Part shown: positions 28,038-37,100 of the stretch, piece after piece
How the letters are laid out: each line of letters opens with the position of its first letter
Numbering within the stretch: position 1 is the stretch's first letter
Source of the DNA: Betaproteobacteria bacterium
GTDB lineage: Bacteria; Pseudomonadota; Gammaproteobacteria; Burkholderiales; SG8-41
Assembly: GCA_025363575.1 (NCBI GenBank)
Contig: JANYDM010000004.1
Span: forward strand, 69,246-133,245
Direction of reading: 5' to 3'
DNA length: 64,000 nt
The notes under the pieces: generated by a model
Databases searched by the model: none
The model's input: only the letters and a program-made list of their open reading frames with translations
What the model was told of the DNA's origin: nothing
Translations under genes and position numbers: made by a program

Positions 28038-29241
28038 GGCCTGTATTGTAAGCCACTACGCTATCATCCTCCTCAGCTTGCTACCCGCTCATCTATCACA
28101 GCTTCCCGCGCCCGCTGCCGACGCTATCGCGCACAGTGCGCGCGTGCGCGGTGCGATCGCCGCTGAAATCGCCGCCTGCGGTGGCTGGATCAGTTTCGCG
28201 CGCTTCATGGAACTTGCGCTGTACGCGCCCGGCCTCGGCTACTACAGTGCCGGCGCCGCTAAACTCGGCGCGACCGGCGATTTCGTTACAGCGCCGGAAC
28301 TCGGCACCCTGTTCGCCCGCACGCTTGCGCAGCAGGCCGCGCAAGTTCTGCGCGAGGATGTCGAGACCATCATCGAAGTCGGCGCCGGCAGCGGCAAGCT
28401 CGCGCGCGATCTGTTGACCGAACTGGCCGCGCTCGATTGCTTACCGCAACGTTATCTGATCCTCGAAACGAGCGCCGACCTCAGGCAGCGCCAGCGCGAC
28501 CTTCTGCAACGCGACATTCCGCAATTTGCCGCGCGCGTTAGCTGGCTGGAATGCCTGCCGAACGGGCTCAACGCGCTAGTCATCGGCAACGAAGTTATCG
28601 ATGCGCTCCCGGTGCATATCGTCGCGACGCGCGACGACGGCATTGAAGAGCGCGGCGTCAAGCTGCTCGACGGCGAATTCGCATGGGCCGGGCAGCCTGC
28701 GACGGGCACATTGTTGGCCGCTGCGCAACAACTCGCCCTCGCGCCTGGCTACGTGACAGAAATCAATCTGGCAGCGCCTGCGTTCGTGAAAACTCTTGCT
28801 GCCTCCCTCGCTCGCGGCGTGGTGTTGCTGTGCGACTACGGCTTTCCCGCGCGCGAGTATTATCATCCGCAGCGCAGCACCGGCACACTGATGTGCCACT
28901 ACCGCCAGTACGCGCATGGCGACCCGCTCAGCCTCGTGGGCCTGCAGGACATCACCGCGCATATCGATTTCAGCGCGCTGAGCGCCGCCGCCACGCAAGC
29001 GGGGTTCGAACTCGCTGGGTATGCGAACCAGGCGCAGTTCCTGATCAATTGCGGCATTACCGATCTGATGGCCGCCGCCTCGCCCGCTGACAGCGCAGCC
29101 TACTTGCCGCTCGCCGCTCAGGCGCAAAAACTAATGAGCCCGGCGGAAATGGGTGAGCTCTTCAAGGTGATAGCGTTCAGCCGCGAGTGTGCGACCCCGC
29201 TGCTGGGTTTTGCCCGCGGCGACAAACGTGCGCTGCTGTGA
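28036..29241 (+). CDS. SAM-dependent methyltransferase, NDUFAF7/MidA family
   Basis: Class I methyltransferase related to mitochondrial NDUFAF7, which methylates an arginine of a complex I subunit. The bacterial substrate is not established. Conserved pieces are W-I-S-F-A-R-F-M-E-L-A-L-Y-A-P-G-L-G-Y-Y, the SAM motif E-V-G-A-G-S-G-K-L-A, G-N-E-V-I-D-A-L-P-V, and L-C-D-Y-G-F near residue 275. The start is uncertain. ATG 28036 shares the CCATGG with the divergent SDR start, which leaves no intergenic space. TTG 28078 would give a more typical N-terminus (L-P-A-P-A-A-D-A-I-A-H-S). The product is about 400 residues either way. Confidence 0.87.
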   Translation: MACIVSHYAIILLSLLPAHLSQLPAPAADAIAHSARVRGAIAAEIAACGGWISFARFMELALYAPGLGYYSAGAAKLGATGDFVTAPELGTLFARTLAQQAAQVLREDVETIIEVGAGSGKLARDLLTELAALDCLPQRYLILETSADLRQRQRDLLQRDIPQFAARVSWLECLPNGLNALVIGNEVIDALPVHIVATRDDGIEERGVKLLDGEFAWAGQPATGTLLAAAQQLALAPGYVTEINLAAPAFVKTLAASLARGVVLLCDYGFPAREYYHPQRSTGTLMCHYRQYAHGDPLSLVGLQDITAHIDFSALSAAATQAGFELAGYANQAQFLINCGITDLMAAASPADSAAYLPLAAQAQKLMSPAEMGELFKVIAFSRECATPLLGFARGDKRALL

Positions 29242-29269
29242 CGACGCGCGCGCCGCAGTCCGTCTGCGA

Positions 29270-29944
29270 ATGAAAATTTCCAGCGTGCCGCCAGCCGTCT
29301 TTGCCGCAACGCTCGCCGTGTGCGCCGCCGCGGCGACGGCGGCCGATCCCGTCGGCCGCGCCCAATATCGCTGGGAACAAAGCCCGCATGGCGCAATGCT
29401 CGAGCGCATCCTGCCGCCGGCTGTTGCGTCTGCCGACCTGCCTGCGGGAAATTCCCCCGGTGCGCGCCTGCTCATTGCCTATTGCGTGCAATGCCATCAT
29501 TTGCCGAGTCCCGCCATGCACGACGCGTCGCGCTGGCCGTCCATCGTCGAGCGCATGGTGTGGCGCATGCAAGGCCAGGGCAACATGGGCAAGTTGATGC
29601 AGGACATGATGGCGGACGTGCGCGCGCCGGACGCGGGCGAGCAGGTGACGCTAGTGCGCTACCTGCAAACTCACGCGCAGCGCGCGTTCAACCCGGCGCG
29701 GTATCCCGATGCGCGCAGCGAGGCCGCACGCCGCTTTACCATTGCCTGTTCGCAGTGCCACGTGCTGCCCGATCCGAAGCGTCACACCGCGCGGGAATGG
29801 CCGGCGGTGGTCGAGCGCATGCAGCGCAATATGGCATGGGCAAACCGCGTCACGGGGGACCCGTCGCTGCGCACGTCACCGGAACTCGATAGCGCGGACA
29901 TCACGCGTTACCTGCAGCTACACGCGCACGCCACGGAACGATAA
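29270..29944 (+). CDS. Periplasmic dihaem c-type cytochrome
   Basis: A 224-residue exported protein with a signal peptide (M-K-I-S-S-V-P-P-A-V-F to A-T-A-A) and two CxxCH haem-attachment motifs, C-V-Q-C-H near residue 71 and C-S-Q-C-H near 162. Two similar halves follow, each with a helix of the R-W-P-S-I-V-E-R-M or E-W-P-A-V-V-E-R-M type after the haem site, which points to an internal duplication. Axial methionines could come from the Met-rich segments (M-G-K-L-M-Q-D-M-M). Its redox partner is unknown. It starts 28 bases after the methyltransferase. Confidence 0.87.
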   Translation: MKISSVPPAVFAATLAVCAAAATAADPVGRAQYRWEQSPHGAMLERILPPAVASADLPAGNSPGARLLIAYCVQCHHLPSPAMHDASRWPSIVERMVWRMQGQGNMGKLMQDMMADVRAPDAGEQVTLVRYLQTHAQRAFNPARYPDARSEAARRFTIACSQCHVLPDPKRHTAREWPAVVERMQRNMAWANRVTGDPSLRTSPELDSADITRYLQLHAHATER

Positions 29945-30568
29945 TCAGGCGACGGCCGGCACCGCCATGCCGCGCTGCACCGCGGGGCGCGCCGAAATCT
30001 TGTCGAACCAGCGCTTCACGTGCGGGAAATCGGCGAGATTTGTCTTGTGCCATTCGTAGCGCGCGACCCACGGGTAAGTTGCGATGTCGGCGATCGAATA
30101 CTCGTCGGCCAGATACTCGTGGTCGGCAAGCCGCGCATCGAGCACGCCGTAGAGGCGGTCTTTTTCCTTCGTATAGCGGGCCATCGCGTAAGGCACCGGC
30201 TCTTTCGCCGCGCGCAGAAAATGATGCACCTGTCCGAACATCGGGCCGACGCCGCCCATCTGGAACATCAGCCATTGCAAGGCATCGTATTTCCGGCGGC
30301 CCGATTCAGGCAAAAGCTTGCCAGTCTTATCCGCCAGATAACCCAGTATCGCGCCGGACTCCATCATCGCGTACGGCTTGCCATCCGGGCCGTCGGGGTC
30401 GACAAGTGCCGGTATCTTGCTGTTGGGGCTGATCGCGACGAACTCCGGCGTGAACTGGTCGTCACGGCCAATGTTGATCGCGTGTACGCGATAAGGCAGC
30501 CCGGTTTCCTCGAGCATGATGGACACTTTGCGGCCGTTGGGTGTCGTCCAGGTATAGAGGTCCAGCAT
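29945..30568 (-). CDS. Glutathione S-transferase, YfcG/YghU-like
   Basis: Cytosolic thioredoxin-fold enzyme of 207 residues. The N-terminus reads L-D-L-Y-T-W-T-T-P-N-G-R-K-V-S-I-M-L-E-E-T, where T-P-N-G is the glutathione-binding signature of nu-class (YfcG) GSTs that act as disulphide-bond reductases. The cis-proline region is S-K-I-P-A-L-V-D. The C-terminal helical domain is complete (I-A-D-I-A-T-Y-P-W-V). Its stop codon directly abuts that of the cytochrome gene on the other strand. Confidence 0.9.
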   Translation of the reverse strand: MLDLYTWTTPNGRKVSIMLEETGLPYRVHAINIGRDDQFTPEFVAISPNSKIPALVDPDGPDGKPYAMMESGAILGYLADKTGKLLPESGRRKYDALQWLMFQMGGVGPMFGQVHHFLRAAKEPVPYAMARYTKEKDRLYGVLDARLADHEYLADEYSIADIATYPWVARYEWHKTNLADFPHVKRWFDKISARPAVQRGMAVPAVA

Positions 30569-30596
30569 GCTTGCTCCGTTTTTTTAATGGGTAAAC

Positions 30597-31712
30597 TTAG
30601 TTGTGCTTGCGTACCAGCGCTGCGCGTATCGCGGCAAGCCGCGCGGCAGCGACTTTTTCCTTGATTGCGGACGGCGCGACGTCTTTCGCCACCGCGCCGG
30701 CATCAACGGCGTGCGCCGCGGCCAGTGCCTCGCGCAATCTGGCGCCCGCCGCGACCAGAGAAGCCGGCGCGATGGCAACAGCACTGGCGTCGAGCAGTTG
30801 CCCGAAACGCTCGGGCCTGCGCAACGCGTCCGTCGCCTGCAACAATGACAGGAGCGCTTCTGCCGGCAGCTCAGCGGCCTTGGCGACGTCGGCGGAATAC
30901 CGCGCAGCCAGCAGCGCAAGCTCACGGCATTCCTGCGGCACGCGCAGGCGCGCGCACAGGTTTTCGATTGCCTGAGCGCCGGCCTGCATCGCCAGCAGCG
31001 CAAAGCGCGCGGGCAATGCAAGACTGCGGGCCGCAGCGGCATCCAGAATTTGGAGCCAATGCCGGCTGGCGGCGCCGTTAGCCAGACCCGCCAGCTCGGG
31101 CAGCACGACGGCGAGCGCGCCGCACTCCATAAGGACGCCGAACATGCGCGCAGGCTGGCGCTCCATCAATCCGCGCGCTAGCTCCTGCCACACGCGCTCG
31201 GCGACCAGCGCATCGGCTTCACCGCGCACGACCATCGCGCGCATAAGCTGCAGCGTTTCCGGAGCAAGCGCAAAATCGAACCGCGCGGCGAAGCGCGCCA
31301 CGCGCAATATGCGCACGGGGTCTTCAGCGAATGCCGGCCCGACGTTGCGCAGCAGGCGCGCCTTCAGATCGGCGGCGCCGCCGAACGGATCGATGAGCGC
31401 GCCATCGGTATCGCGCGCAATGGCGTTGATGGTGAGGTCGCGCCGCGCGAGGTCTTCTTCGAGCGTCACATCGGGCGCAGCGTGAAATTCGAAGCCGTGA
31501 TAGCCGCGCGCAGTCTTGCGCTCAGTGCGCGCCAGGGCGTGTTCTTCTTTCGTCTCGGGATGCAGAAATACGGGGAAATCCCTGCCGACCGGCTTGTAGC
31601 CGAGCTCGACCATCTGCGCGGGCGTGGCGCCGACCACGACGAAATCCCGGTCGGTGACCGGCAGGCCGAGCAACTCGTCACGCACGGAACCGCCGACCGC
31701 GTATATTTTCAT
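30597..31712 (-). CDS. cca: CCA-adding tRNA nucleotidyltransferase, HD domain degenerate
   Basis: Adds or repairs the 3' CCA of tRNA. The ATG giving M-K-I-Y-A-V-G-G-S-V-R-D is the family start. The open frame reaches upstream to 31985, but only as a GST shadow. Catalytic R-D-F-V-V-V-G, the flexible loop and R-R-D-L-T-I-N-A are intact. At 371 residues it is about 40 shorter than multifunctional betaproteobacterial Cca. Where those read A-L-x-H-D-L-G-K, this one reads F-A-L-L-A-M-Q-A-G-A, so the HD phosphohydrolase site is absent. CCA addition should be kept and the 2',3'-cyclic phosphodiesterase/phosphatase activities lost. Confidence 0.93.
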   Translation of the reverse strand: MKIYAVGGSVRDELLGLPVTDRDFVVVGATPAQMVELGYKPVGRDFPVFLHPETKEEHALARTERKTARGYHGFEFHAAPDVTLEEDLARRDLTINAIARDTDGALIDPFGGAADLKARLLRNVGPAFAEDPVRILRVARFAARFDFALAPETLQLMRAMVVRGEADALVAERVWQELARGLMERQPARMFGVLMECGALAVVLPELAGLANGAASRHWLQILDAAAARSLALPARFALLAMQAGAQAIENLCARLRVPQECRELALLAARYSADVAKAAELPAEALLSLLQATDALRRPERFGQLLDASAVAIAPASLVAAGARLREALAAAHAVDAGAVAKDVAPSAIKEKVAAARLAAIRAALVRKHN

Positions 31713-31716
31713 ACGC

Positions 31717-32370
31717 TCAGGGGTGGTGCTCGTATTGCGGCAGGACCTCAGTCTCGGCATGCGCCCCGGCATACCACGCGCGCATCGCCGGCAGCGCGAG
31801 CAGCATGTCGGCATACCTTTGCGCAGCGCCGGACAAGGCGACGGCATATGTTTTAAATCGCGTCGCCACCGGCGCATACATCGCATCTGCAATACTGAAC
31901 CCGCCGAGCAGGAACGGTCCGCCGTAGCGCTTGAAACAATCGCTCCAGATCGCTTCGATGCGCGCGATATCGGCGGCGACCTCAACGTTCATGCCGACAC
32001 CGGGAAAGGCCTGCCGCACGTTCATGTTCATGTTGCTGCGCAAGGCAGCGAACCCCGCGTGCATTTCGGCACTGATGGCGCGCCCGTGAGCGCGCACCAC
32101 CGGATCATCCGGCCATAGCCGCTTGTCCGCATGGCGTTCCGCGAGAAATTCGCAGATCGCCAGTGATTCCCACACAGTCGTCGCGCCATCGATGAGCACG
32201 GGGACTTTACCGGACTGCGCGTAGCGGCGGATTTTTTCGGCATGGCCGTCCTGGTAGAGCGCAATTCTGACTTCGTCGAATGCGAGGCCTGTTTGCTGCA
32301 TCGCCAGCCACGGTCGCAGGGACCAGGAAGAATAGGCCTTGTTGCCGATGACGAGCGTGTATCGCGCCAT
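31717..32370 (-). CDS. Glutathione S-transferase family protein
   Basis: A 217-residue GST. The chosen ATG gives M-A-R-Y-T-L-V-I-G-N-K-A-Y-S-S-W-S-L-R-P-W, which is the usual start of this branch (maleylacetoacetate-isomerase-like region with an active-site Ser in Y-S-S-W-S). The longer frame from 32439 adds atypical residues. V-P-V-L-I-D is the cis-proline segment, and the helical domain holds F-S-I-A-D-A-M-Y-A-P-V. It is 4 bases upstream of cca and 13 bases after the NDUFA9-like gene. Substrate unknown. Confidence 0.88.
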   Translation of the reverse strand: MARYTLVIGNKAYSSWSLRPWLAMQQTGLAFDEVRIALYQDGHAEKIRRYAQSGKVPVLIDGATTVWESLAICEFLAERHADKRLWPDDPVVRAHGRAISAEMHAGFAALRSNMNMNVRQAFPGVGMNVEVAADIARIEAIWSDCFKRYGGPFLLGGFSIADAMYAPVATRFKTYAVALSGAAQRYADMLLALPAMRAWYAGAHAETEVLPQYEHHP

Positions 32371-32383
32371 CCGGTCGATGTCC

Positions 32384-33325
32384 CTAAGCGCGTCCCGCCT
32401 GCCCGCGGTAGGCGCGATAGCGCGCGCGCGGAAAAGCATTGCCGAGATAAGTCGGGATCACGGCCTCGAGCGCCGCCGGCTCGATGCCGAACGGAAACGC
32501 CCGGTCGCCGACGTTGGCGACTTTCATCGAAAGGTAGTTGTCACGCGTCAGCAATTTTCCCGGCAGAAATTCCAGGCTCAATGCCTGCAGATAGGCTAGC
32601 GCGTCGGGAAGCCCGAATACCGGCCGGCGGTGCCCCGTGACGTCGCCGACCACCGTCACCAGTTCGCGCAGCGTGTAGACCCGCGGGCCGCACAAATCGT
32701 ACGTCTGTCCGAACGCGGCGTCGTCCGGCAGACAGCGCACGAAGGCGGCCGCCACGTCTTCCACGAACACCGGCTGGAACCGCGCATGCGGGCTACCGAG
32801 AAAAACGACCGGCATCGCGGATAGCAGTGACGCGAACAAATTCAGAAATCTATCGCCGCTGCCGAACACGACCGACGGGCGGAATATCGTCCAATCAAGA
32901 CCCGACGCACGCACCACTTCTTCACCCGCGCCTTTGCTGCGCTGATACTGGCTCGGCCCTTTGCTGTCGGCGCCAAGCGCGCTCATATGCACGTAGCGCC
33001 GCACGCCCCCGGCCTTGCACGCCGCGATTATTTTGCGCGTGAGCTCGACATGCACCGCTTCGAAACCGCGCGTGCCGCGTCCATCGTGCAACACGCCGGC
33101 GAGATTGATGACAGCATCCGTGCCTCGCACCAGCTTCGCGAGCTGCGCCGCATCCTGCACATCGGCGTCGATGACGTCGACCGTCGGCAGCAGGATCAGC
33201 GGGCGGGCGCGCTCGCGCTGGCGAGTCGGCACGCGCACGTGAAAGCGCGCTGCGCTCAGCAGATTGACGACATGACGGCCGATGAAGCCGGCGCCGCCGA
33301 TCACGCAGACACGGGTTATTTCCAT
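32384..33325 (-). CDS. NAD(P)-dependent epimerase-like protein, complex I NDUFA9 family
   Basis: A 313-residue atypical SDR with a Rossmann motif I-G-G-A-G-F-I-G-R-H at the N-terminus and H-M-S-A-L-G-A-D then Y-Q-R-S-K-G-A-G-E in place of the usual YxxxK centre. Proteins like this are related to the NDUFA9 accessory subunit of respiratory complex I, but no complex I genes occur in the window. Enzymatic activity is uncertain. Part of the minus-strand slt-epimerase-GST-cca run. Confidence 0.87.
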   Translation of the reverse strand: MEITRVCVIGGAGFIGRHVVNLLSAARFHVRVPTRQRERARPLILLPTVDVIDADVQDAAQLAKLVRGTDAVINLAGVLHDGRGTRGFEAVHVELTRKIIAACKAGGVRRYVHMSALGADSKGPSQYQRSKGAGEEVVRASGLDWTIFRPSVVFGSGDRFLNLFASLLSAMPVVFLGSPHARFQPVFVEDVAAAFVRCLPDDAAFGQTYDLCGPRVYTLRELVTVVGDVTGHRRPVFGLPDALAYLQALSLEFLPGKLLTRDNYLSMKVANVGDRAFPFGIEPAALEAVIPTYLGNAFPRARYRAYRGQAGRA

Positions 33326-33358
33326 CGCGCCGGTTCGCGGCTGGCCGCGCGCGCCGCC

Positions 33359-35311
33359 CTAACCGCCGGGCTCATCGAGAGTCTTTTCCGGCGCCTGACC
33401 GCGTGGCGCGATGACGCCGATGCGCTCCTTGAGCGAAACCAGCGTATGGCCGAACTGCTGGCTGTAATAGTTTGCGTTGCTCATGACCTTTTTCACGTAA
33501 TCGCGCGTCTCGTTGAACGGGATCGATTCGGCGTAAATCGCCGCGTCCATCGGCACCTCTGCGCGCCAGGCGCGCGCGCGTCCGGGCCCTGCATTATATG
33601 CCGCCGATGCGAGCACGGGATGATTGTCGAGCGAATCAAGCACGTGCTTCAGATACCACGTGCCGAGATTGAGGTTGGTCTCGACGTTGGCGGTTTGCAG
33701 CTGGCGATAGTCCTTGAGCCCGACTTTCTGCGCCACCCAGCGGGCCGTCGCCGGCATGAGCTGCATCAAGCCGACCGCGCCGGCGCTCGATTTGACGTCG
33801 GCGATAAAGCGGCTTTCCTGGCGGATGAGCCCGTAGACCCACGCCTCGTCGAGCTGCTGCTGGCTGACGTAGCCTTTCATCACATCGCGGTAAGGTGCCA
33901 GATAGCGCATGTTGAAGTCATGCAGTTCACGCGTGCGGTCCGCCGTAAAAATCGCGCGGTCGAAGATCTCGCTGCGGCGCGCATATTCGGCGGCTGCCAG
34001 CAACTGCCGGTCATCGAAACCGCGGATCGCCGCCGCCCATTCGCGGTTGCCTTCGAACCGCAGGTTGAGCCGGAAGAACACCAGAGCGCGCCGGAAGCCC
34101 GGCACTTTCGCCATTGCCTGCGCCTCGTCGCGAGTCGGCTTGTACGCCGCCGCGGGTATCTTGCTGCGCCCGCCGAGCTCCTCGGCGGCAAGCTGGCCGT
34201 AGAAAGAAAATTCCAGCGCCAGGGGGGCGAGCAATGCCTGTGCTTCGGCCGTGCGTCCCGCTTTCTTCAGGGCGCGCGCCTTCCAGTAGCGCCACGCCGG
34301 CTCCTGACTCTCTTTCGGCGACATCGCATCGATGGCTGCGAGCACGTCGGGCCAACTCGTCGCGCGCAGTGCGCTGCGGACTTTCCACGCGAGCTGCTGG
34401 TCGTTAAGCTCGCCGGCTTTCGCATACCAGGCGGCTGCGGCGGGATCGAGCCGTTGCGCGCCTTGATAGGCGATCAATCCCCAGACGTAGCCGCGCTCGG
34501 CTTCGCTGAATGCATGGCCAAGCTTCGTCCATTGCTGCGCCGCGAGCGGGGGCGCCGTACGCGCCAGTCGATGCACCGCATACATCACGGTTTCGCGTCC
34601 CGCGCGCGATTTCAGGTTGAATGCCTTGCGGTCGAGAAACGCTTGCGGATTGACCGCGATCGCCGCCAGCGCGCGCGCGTCGGGCTGGTCTTTTTCAGGC
34701 AGGTATTCTGCCGCGCGCCGCGCGACGCCGGTATTGCCGGCTTCCAGAGCCAGCCTGATGCGCGCCCATACATCGTCGGCGCTCAGCAGCTGGCGCTCGG
34801 CGAGCGTCGCGAACAGCGGCGTGCAGCTGTCAGGTTGATCGCGCCCGCTCAGCCACAGGCGGCGCGCATTGTTCAATGCGTCCTCGCTGGCGCCGCGCAG
34901 CCGGCTTTGCAATGCGTAGCACAGCAGCTCGACATCCTCGCCTGGCGACAGCAGATATTCGGCATCGAACGCATCCCACTGCTGGCGCACTGCGAGGAGT
35001 CGCATCCAGTCCGCGCGCAGGCTGGCCGCAACCGGACTGTCTTTGCTGCGCTCGAGCATGGCCTGTACTTCCTCGGGCGTGGCCTGCTCAAGGCGCATGC
35101 GCAACCGCCAGTAGGCGATGTACGGTTCCAGCGGATAGTCGGCGAGCGATTTCGCCGCGCGCTCGAATTTGACCGCGTCGCCGGCGCGGAACGCATCGCG
35201 CGCGGTCAGAAAATCTTCGTCCTGCCCTGCACTGCAAGCCGGACTTATCCAGGCGCAGAGCGCGCAAACAAGCAAAAGACCCGACCTGAAAGATCCGATT
35301 ACGTTGTGCAT
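33359..35311 (-). CDS. slt: Soluble lytic murein transglycosylase
   Basis: Periplasmic enzyme that cleaves peptidoglycan glycan strands with 1,6-anhydro product formation. The 650-residue protein has a signal peptide (L-L-L-V-C-A-L-C-A-W-I-S-P-A-C-S-A), a long alpha-superhelical region and a C-terminal SLT domain. The catalytic Glu lies in G-L-I-R-Q-E-S-R-F near residue 500, followed by G-L-M-Q-L-M-P-A-T-A and A-A-Y-N-A-G-P-G-R. The length matches Slt70. The start follows 34 bases after a TAAAAT-like -10 sequence. It heads the minus-strand run down to cca. Confidence 0.94.
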   Translation of the reverse strand: MHNVIGSFRSGLLLVCALCAWISPACSAGQDEDFLTARDAFRAGDAVKFERAAKSLADYPLEPYIAYWRLRMRLEQATPEEVQAMLERSKDSPVAASLRADWMRLLAVRQQWDAFDAEYLLSPGEDVELLCYALQSRLRGASEDALNNARRLWLSGRDQPDSCTPLFATLAERQLLSADDVWARIRLALEAGNTGVARRAAEYLPEKDQPDARALAAIAVNPQAFLDRKAFNLKSRAGRETVMYAVHRLARTAPPLAAQQWTKLGHAFSEAERGYVWGLIAYQGAQRLDPAAAAWYAKAGELNDQQLAWKVRSALRATSWPDVLAAIDAMSPKESQEPAWRYWKARALKKAGRTAEAQALLAPLALEFSFYGQLAAEELGGRSKIPAAAYKPTRDEAQAMAKVPGFRRALVFFRLNLRFEGNREWAAAIRGFDDRQLLAAAEYARRSEIFDRAIFTADRTRELHDFNMRYLAPYRDVMKGYVSQQQLDEAWVYGLIRQESRFIADVKSSAGAVGLMQLMPATARWVAQKVGLKDYRQLQTANVETNLNLGTWYLKHVLDSLDNHPVLASAAYNAGPGRARAWRAEVPMDAAIYAESIPFNETRDYVKKVMSNANYYSQQFGHTLVSLKERIGVIAPRGQAPEKTLDEPGG

Positions 35312-35433
35312 GCGGTGATTTTACGATTTGTGCGCGGACTTGACCCAACTATCGGCGTCGAATGTAGGACAACGCACGGGGGGAAATCCGGCTGACACGC
35401 GCAACAAACGCGCGCGCCGCGCGCAACGCGCGA

Positions 35434-36945
35434 CTACGACAAAAACAGGCGCAACGCCGGATTGCGCGACTCGTCCGAGTACGGGTAACCCAGTTTCGCC
35501 AGGAAACTTTTGAACGCAGTCTTGTCGCGCGGCGGCACTTGAATGCCGACCAGCACGCGGCCATAGTCCGCGCCGTGGTTGCGGTAGTGAAACAGGCTGA
35601 TGTTCCAGCCATGGCGCATGCTGTTGAGGAATTTCATCAGCGCACCGGGCCGCTCCGGGAACTCGAAGCGATAAAGCGTCTCGTGCACGGCGCCCGGCGC
35701 GTGCCCCCCCACCATGTGCCGCACATGGGATTTCGCGACTTCGTTGTCACTAAGGTCCAGCGTCTGCAGGCCATTGCGCCGCAAGAGCCGCACCAGACGC
35801 GCGGTCTCATCGCTGTTATGCACCTGCACGCCGACGAAGACGTGCGCTTCGCGCGCGTCGGCGAAGCGATAGTTGAACTCGGTCACACTGCGCGGGCCGA
35901 GCAGCGCGCAGAACTTGCGAAAACTGCCGGGCTTTTCCGGTATGGTGACCGCCAGGACCGCTTCGCGTTTCTCGCCAAGCTCCGCTTCTTCGGCAACGAA
36001 ACGCAGGCGGTCGAAGTTCATGTTGGCCCCGCACGCCACCGCGACCAGCGTTTTGCCGCGCACGCCTTTGCGCTCGACCCATGCTTTGGCGCCCGCTATG
36101 GCCAGCGCCCCCGCCGGTTCCAGCACGGCGCGCGTATCTTCGAACACATCCTTGATCGCGGCGCAGGTCGCCGCGGTATCGACCCGTATGACTTCGTCGA
36201 CGAGCTCGCGGCAAATGCGGAAAGGCTCCACGCCGACCTGCCTGACGGCGACGCCATCGGCGAACAGGCCGACATGGTCGAGTTTTACGCGCCGGCCGGC
36301 TTTTAGCGAACGGTACATCGCGTCGGCATCCACCGGCTCGACGCCGATGATCTTCACCTGCGGGCGCAGCCGTTTCACGTAGGCGGCTATGCCCGAGATC
36401 AGCCCGCCGCCGCCGATCGCGACGAACACGGCGTCGATTTCGCGCCGCGTCTGGCGCAGGATTTCCATGGCTATGGTGCCCTGCCCGGCGATCACGTCGG
36501 GGTCGTCGTAGGGATGCACGAAAGTGAGTTTCTGCGCGCGCGCGAGCTTTACCGAATGTGCGTAGGCCTCGTCATAGGTATCGCCGTGCAATACGACACG
36601 GGCGCCGCGAGCGGCGACGGCTGCCACCTTGATCTGCGGCGTGGTGACCGGCATGACGATGGTCGCTTTGCATTTGAGCTTTTGCGCCGCGAGCGCGACG
36701 CCCTGGGCGTGATTGCCCGCCGAGGCCGCGATCACGCCGCGCGCGAGCGCTGCCGGCGTCAGGCGCGACATCTTGTTATAGGCGCCGCGCAGCTTGAACG
36801 AGAACACCGGCTGCATGTCTTCCCGCTTGAGCAGCAGCGTGTTGTTCAAGCGCGCCGACAGATTGGGCGCTCGCTCGAGCGGCGTTTCGATCGCCACGTC
36901 GTAGACGCGGGCAGTCAGGATGCGTTCGAGATAATCGATTGTCAT
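35434..36945 (-). CDS. ilvA: Threonine dehydratase, biosynthetic
   Basis: PLP enzyme that deaminates threonine to 2-oxobutyrate, the first step of isoleucine synthesis. The PLP lysine is in S-F-K-L-R-G-A-Y-N near residue 55, and the phosphate-binding loop is G-G-G-G-L-I-S-G near 180. The C-terminal ~180 residues contain two ACT-like regulatory repeats ([14 protein letters not shown] and [10 protein letters not shown]), which mark the isoleucine-regulated biosynthetic form. Starting at M-T-I-D-Y-L-E-R gives 503 residues. It is divergent from rpiA. Confidence 0.96.
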   Translation of the reverse strand: MTIDYLERILTARVYDVAIETPLERAPNLSARLNNTLLLKREDMQPVFSFKLRGAYNKMSRLTPAALARGVIAASAGNHAQGVALAAQKLKCKATIVMPVTTPQIKVAAVAARGARVVLHGDTYDEAYAHSVKLARAQKLTFVHPYDDPDVIAGQGTIAMEILRQTRREIDAVFVAIGGGGLISGIAAYVKRLRPQVKIIGVEPVDADAMYRSLKAGRRVKLDHVGLFADGVAVRQVGVEPFRICRELVDEVIRVDTAATCAAIKDVFEDTRAVLEPAGALAIAGAKAWVERKGVRGKTLVAVACGANMNFDRLRFVAEEAELGEKREAVLAVTIPEKPGSFRKFCALLGPRSVTEFNYRFADAREAHVFVGVQVHNSDETARLVRLLRRNGLQTLDLSDNEVAKSHVRHMVGGHAPGAVHETLYRFEFPERPGALMKFLNSMRHGWNISLFHYRNHGADYGRVLVGIQVPPRDKTAFKSFLAKLGYPYSDESRNPALRLFLS

Positions 36946-37006
36946 GGCGGTGCACACTGAAAAGGGCGTCAAGATTAGCAGGAACCGGCGCGCTTGGCCA
37001 TTTTCA

Positions 37007-37020
37007 TTACCCCGGGGTAA
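37007..37020. repeat. 14-bp perfect palindrome in the ilvA-rpiA intergenic region
   Basis: TTACCCCGGGGTAA lies between the divergent ilvA and rpiA starts (36946-37100), 62 bases from ilvA and 81 from rpiA. A G-run and a GGTACC follow at 37021-37032. It could be an operator. No regulator gene is adjacent and no function is assigned. Confidence 0.5.
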
Positions 37021-37100
37021 CGGGGGGTACCGAAGGAGGACCCGGACGCGCGCGGCCCGCCGCCATTTACTATTCAGCGGACAGCCTTTACCATAGCTCC

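Noticed and set aside
32987..35395. Plus-strand open frame of 802 codons opposite slt and the NDUFA9-like gene
   Set aside because: Slt and the epimerase on the minus strand have clear signal peptide and catalytic motifs. The plus product is Arg-rich with no motif.
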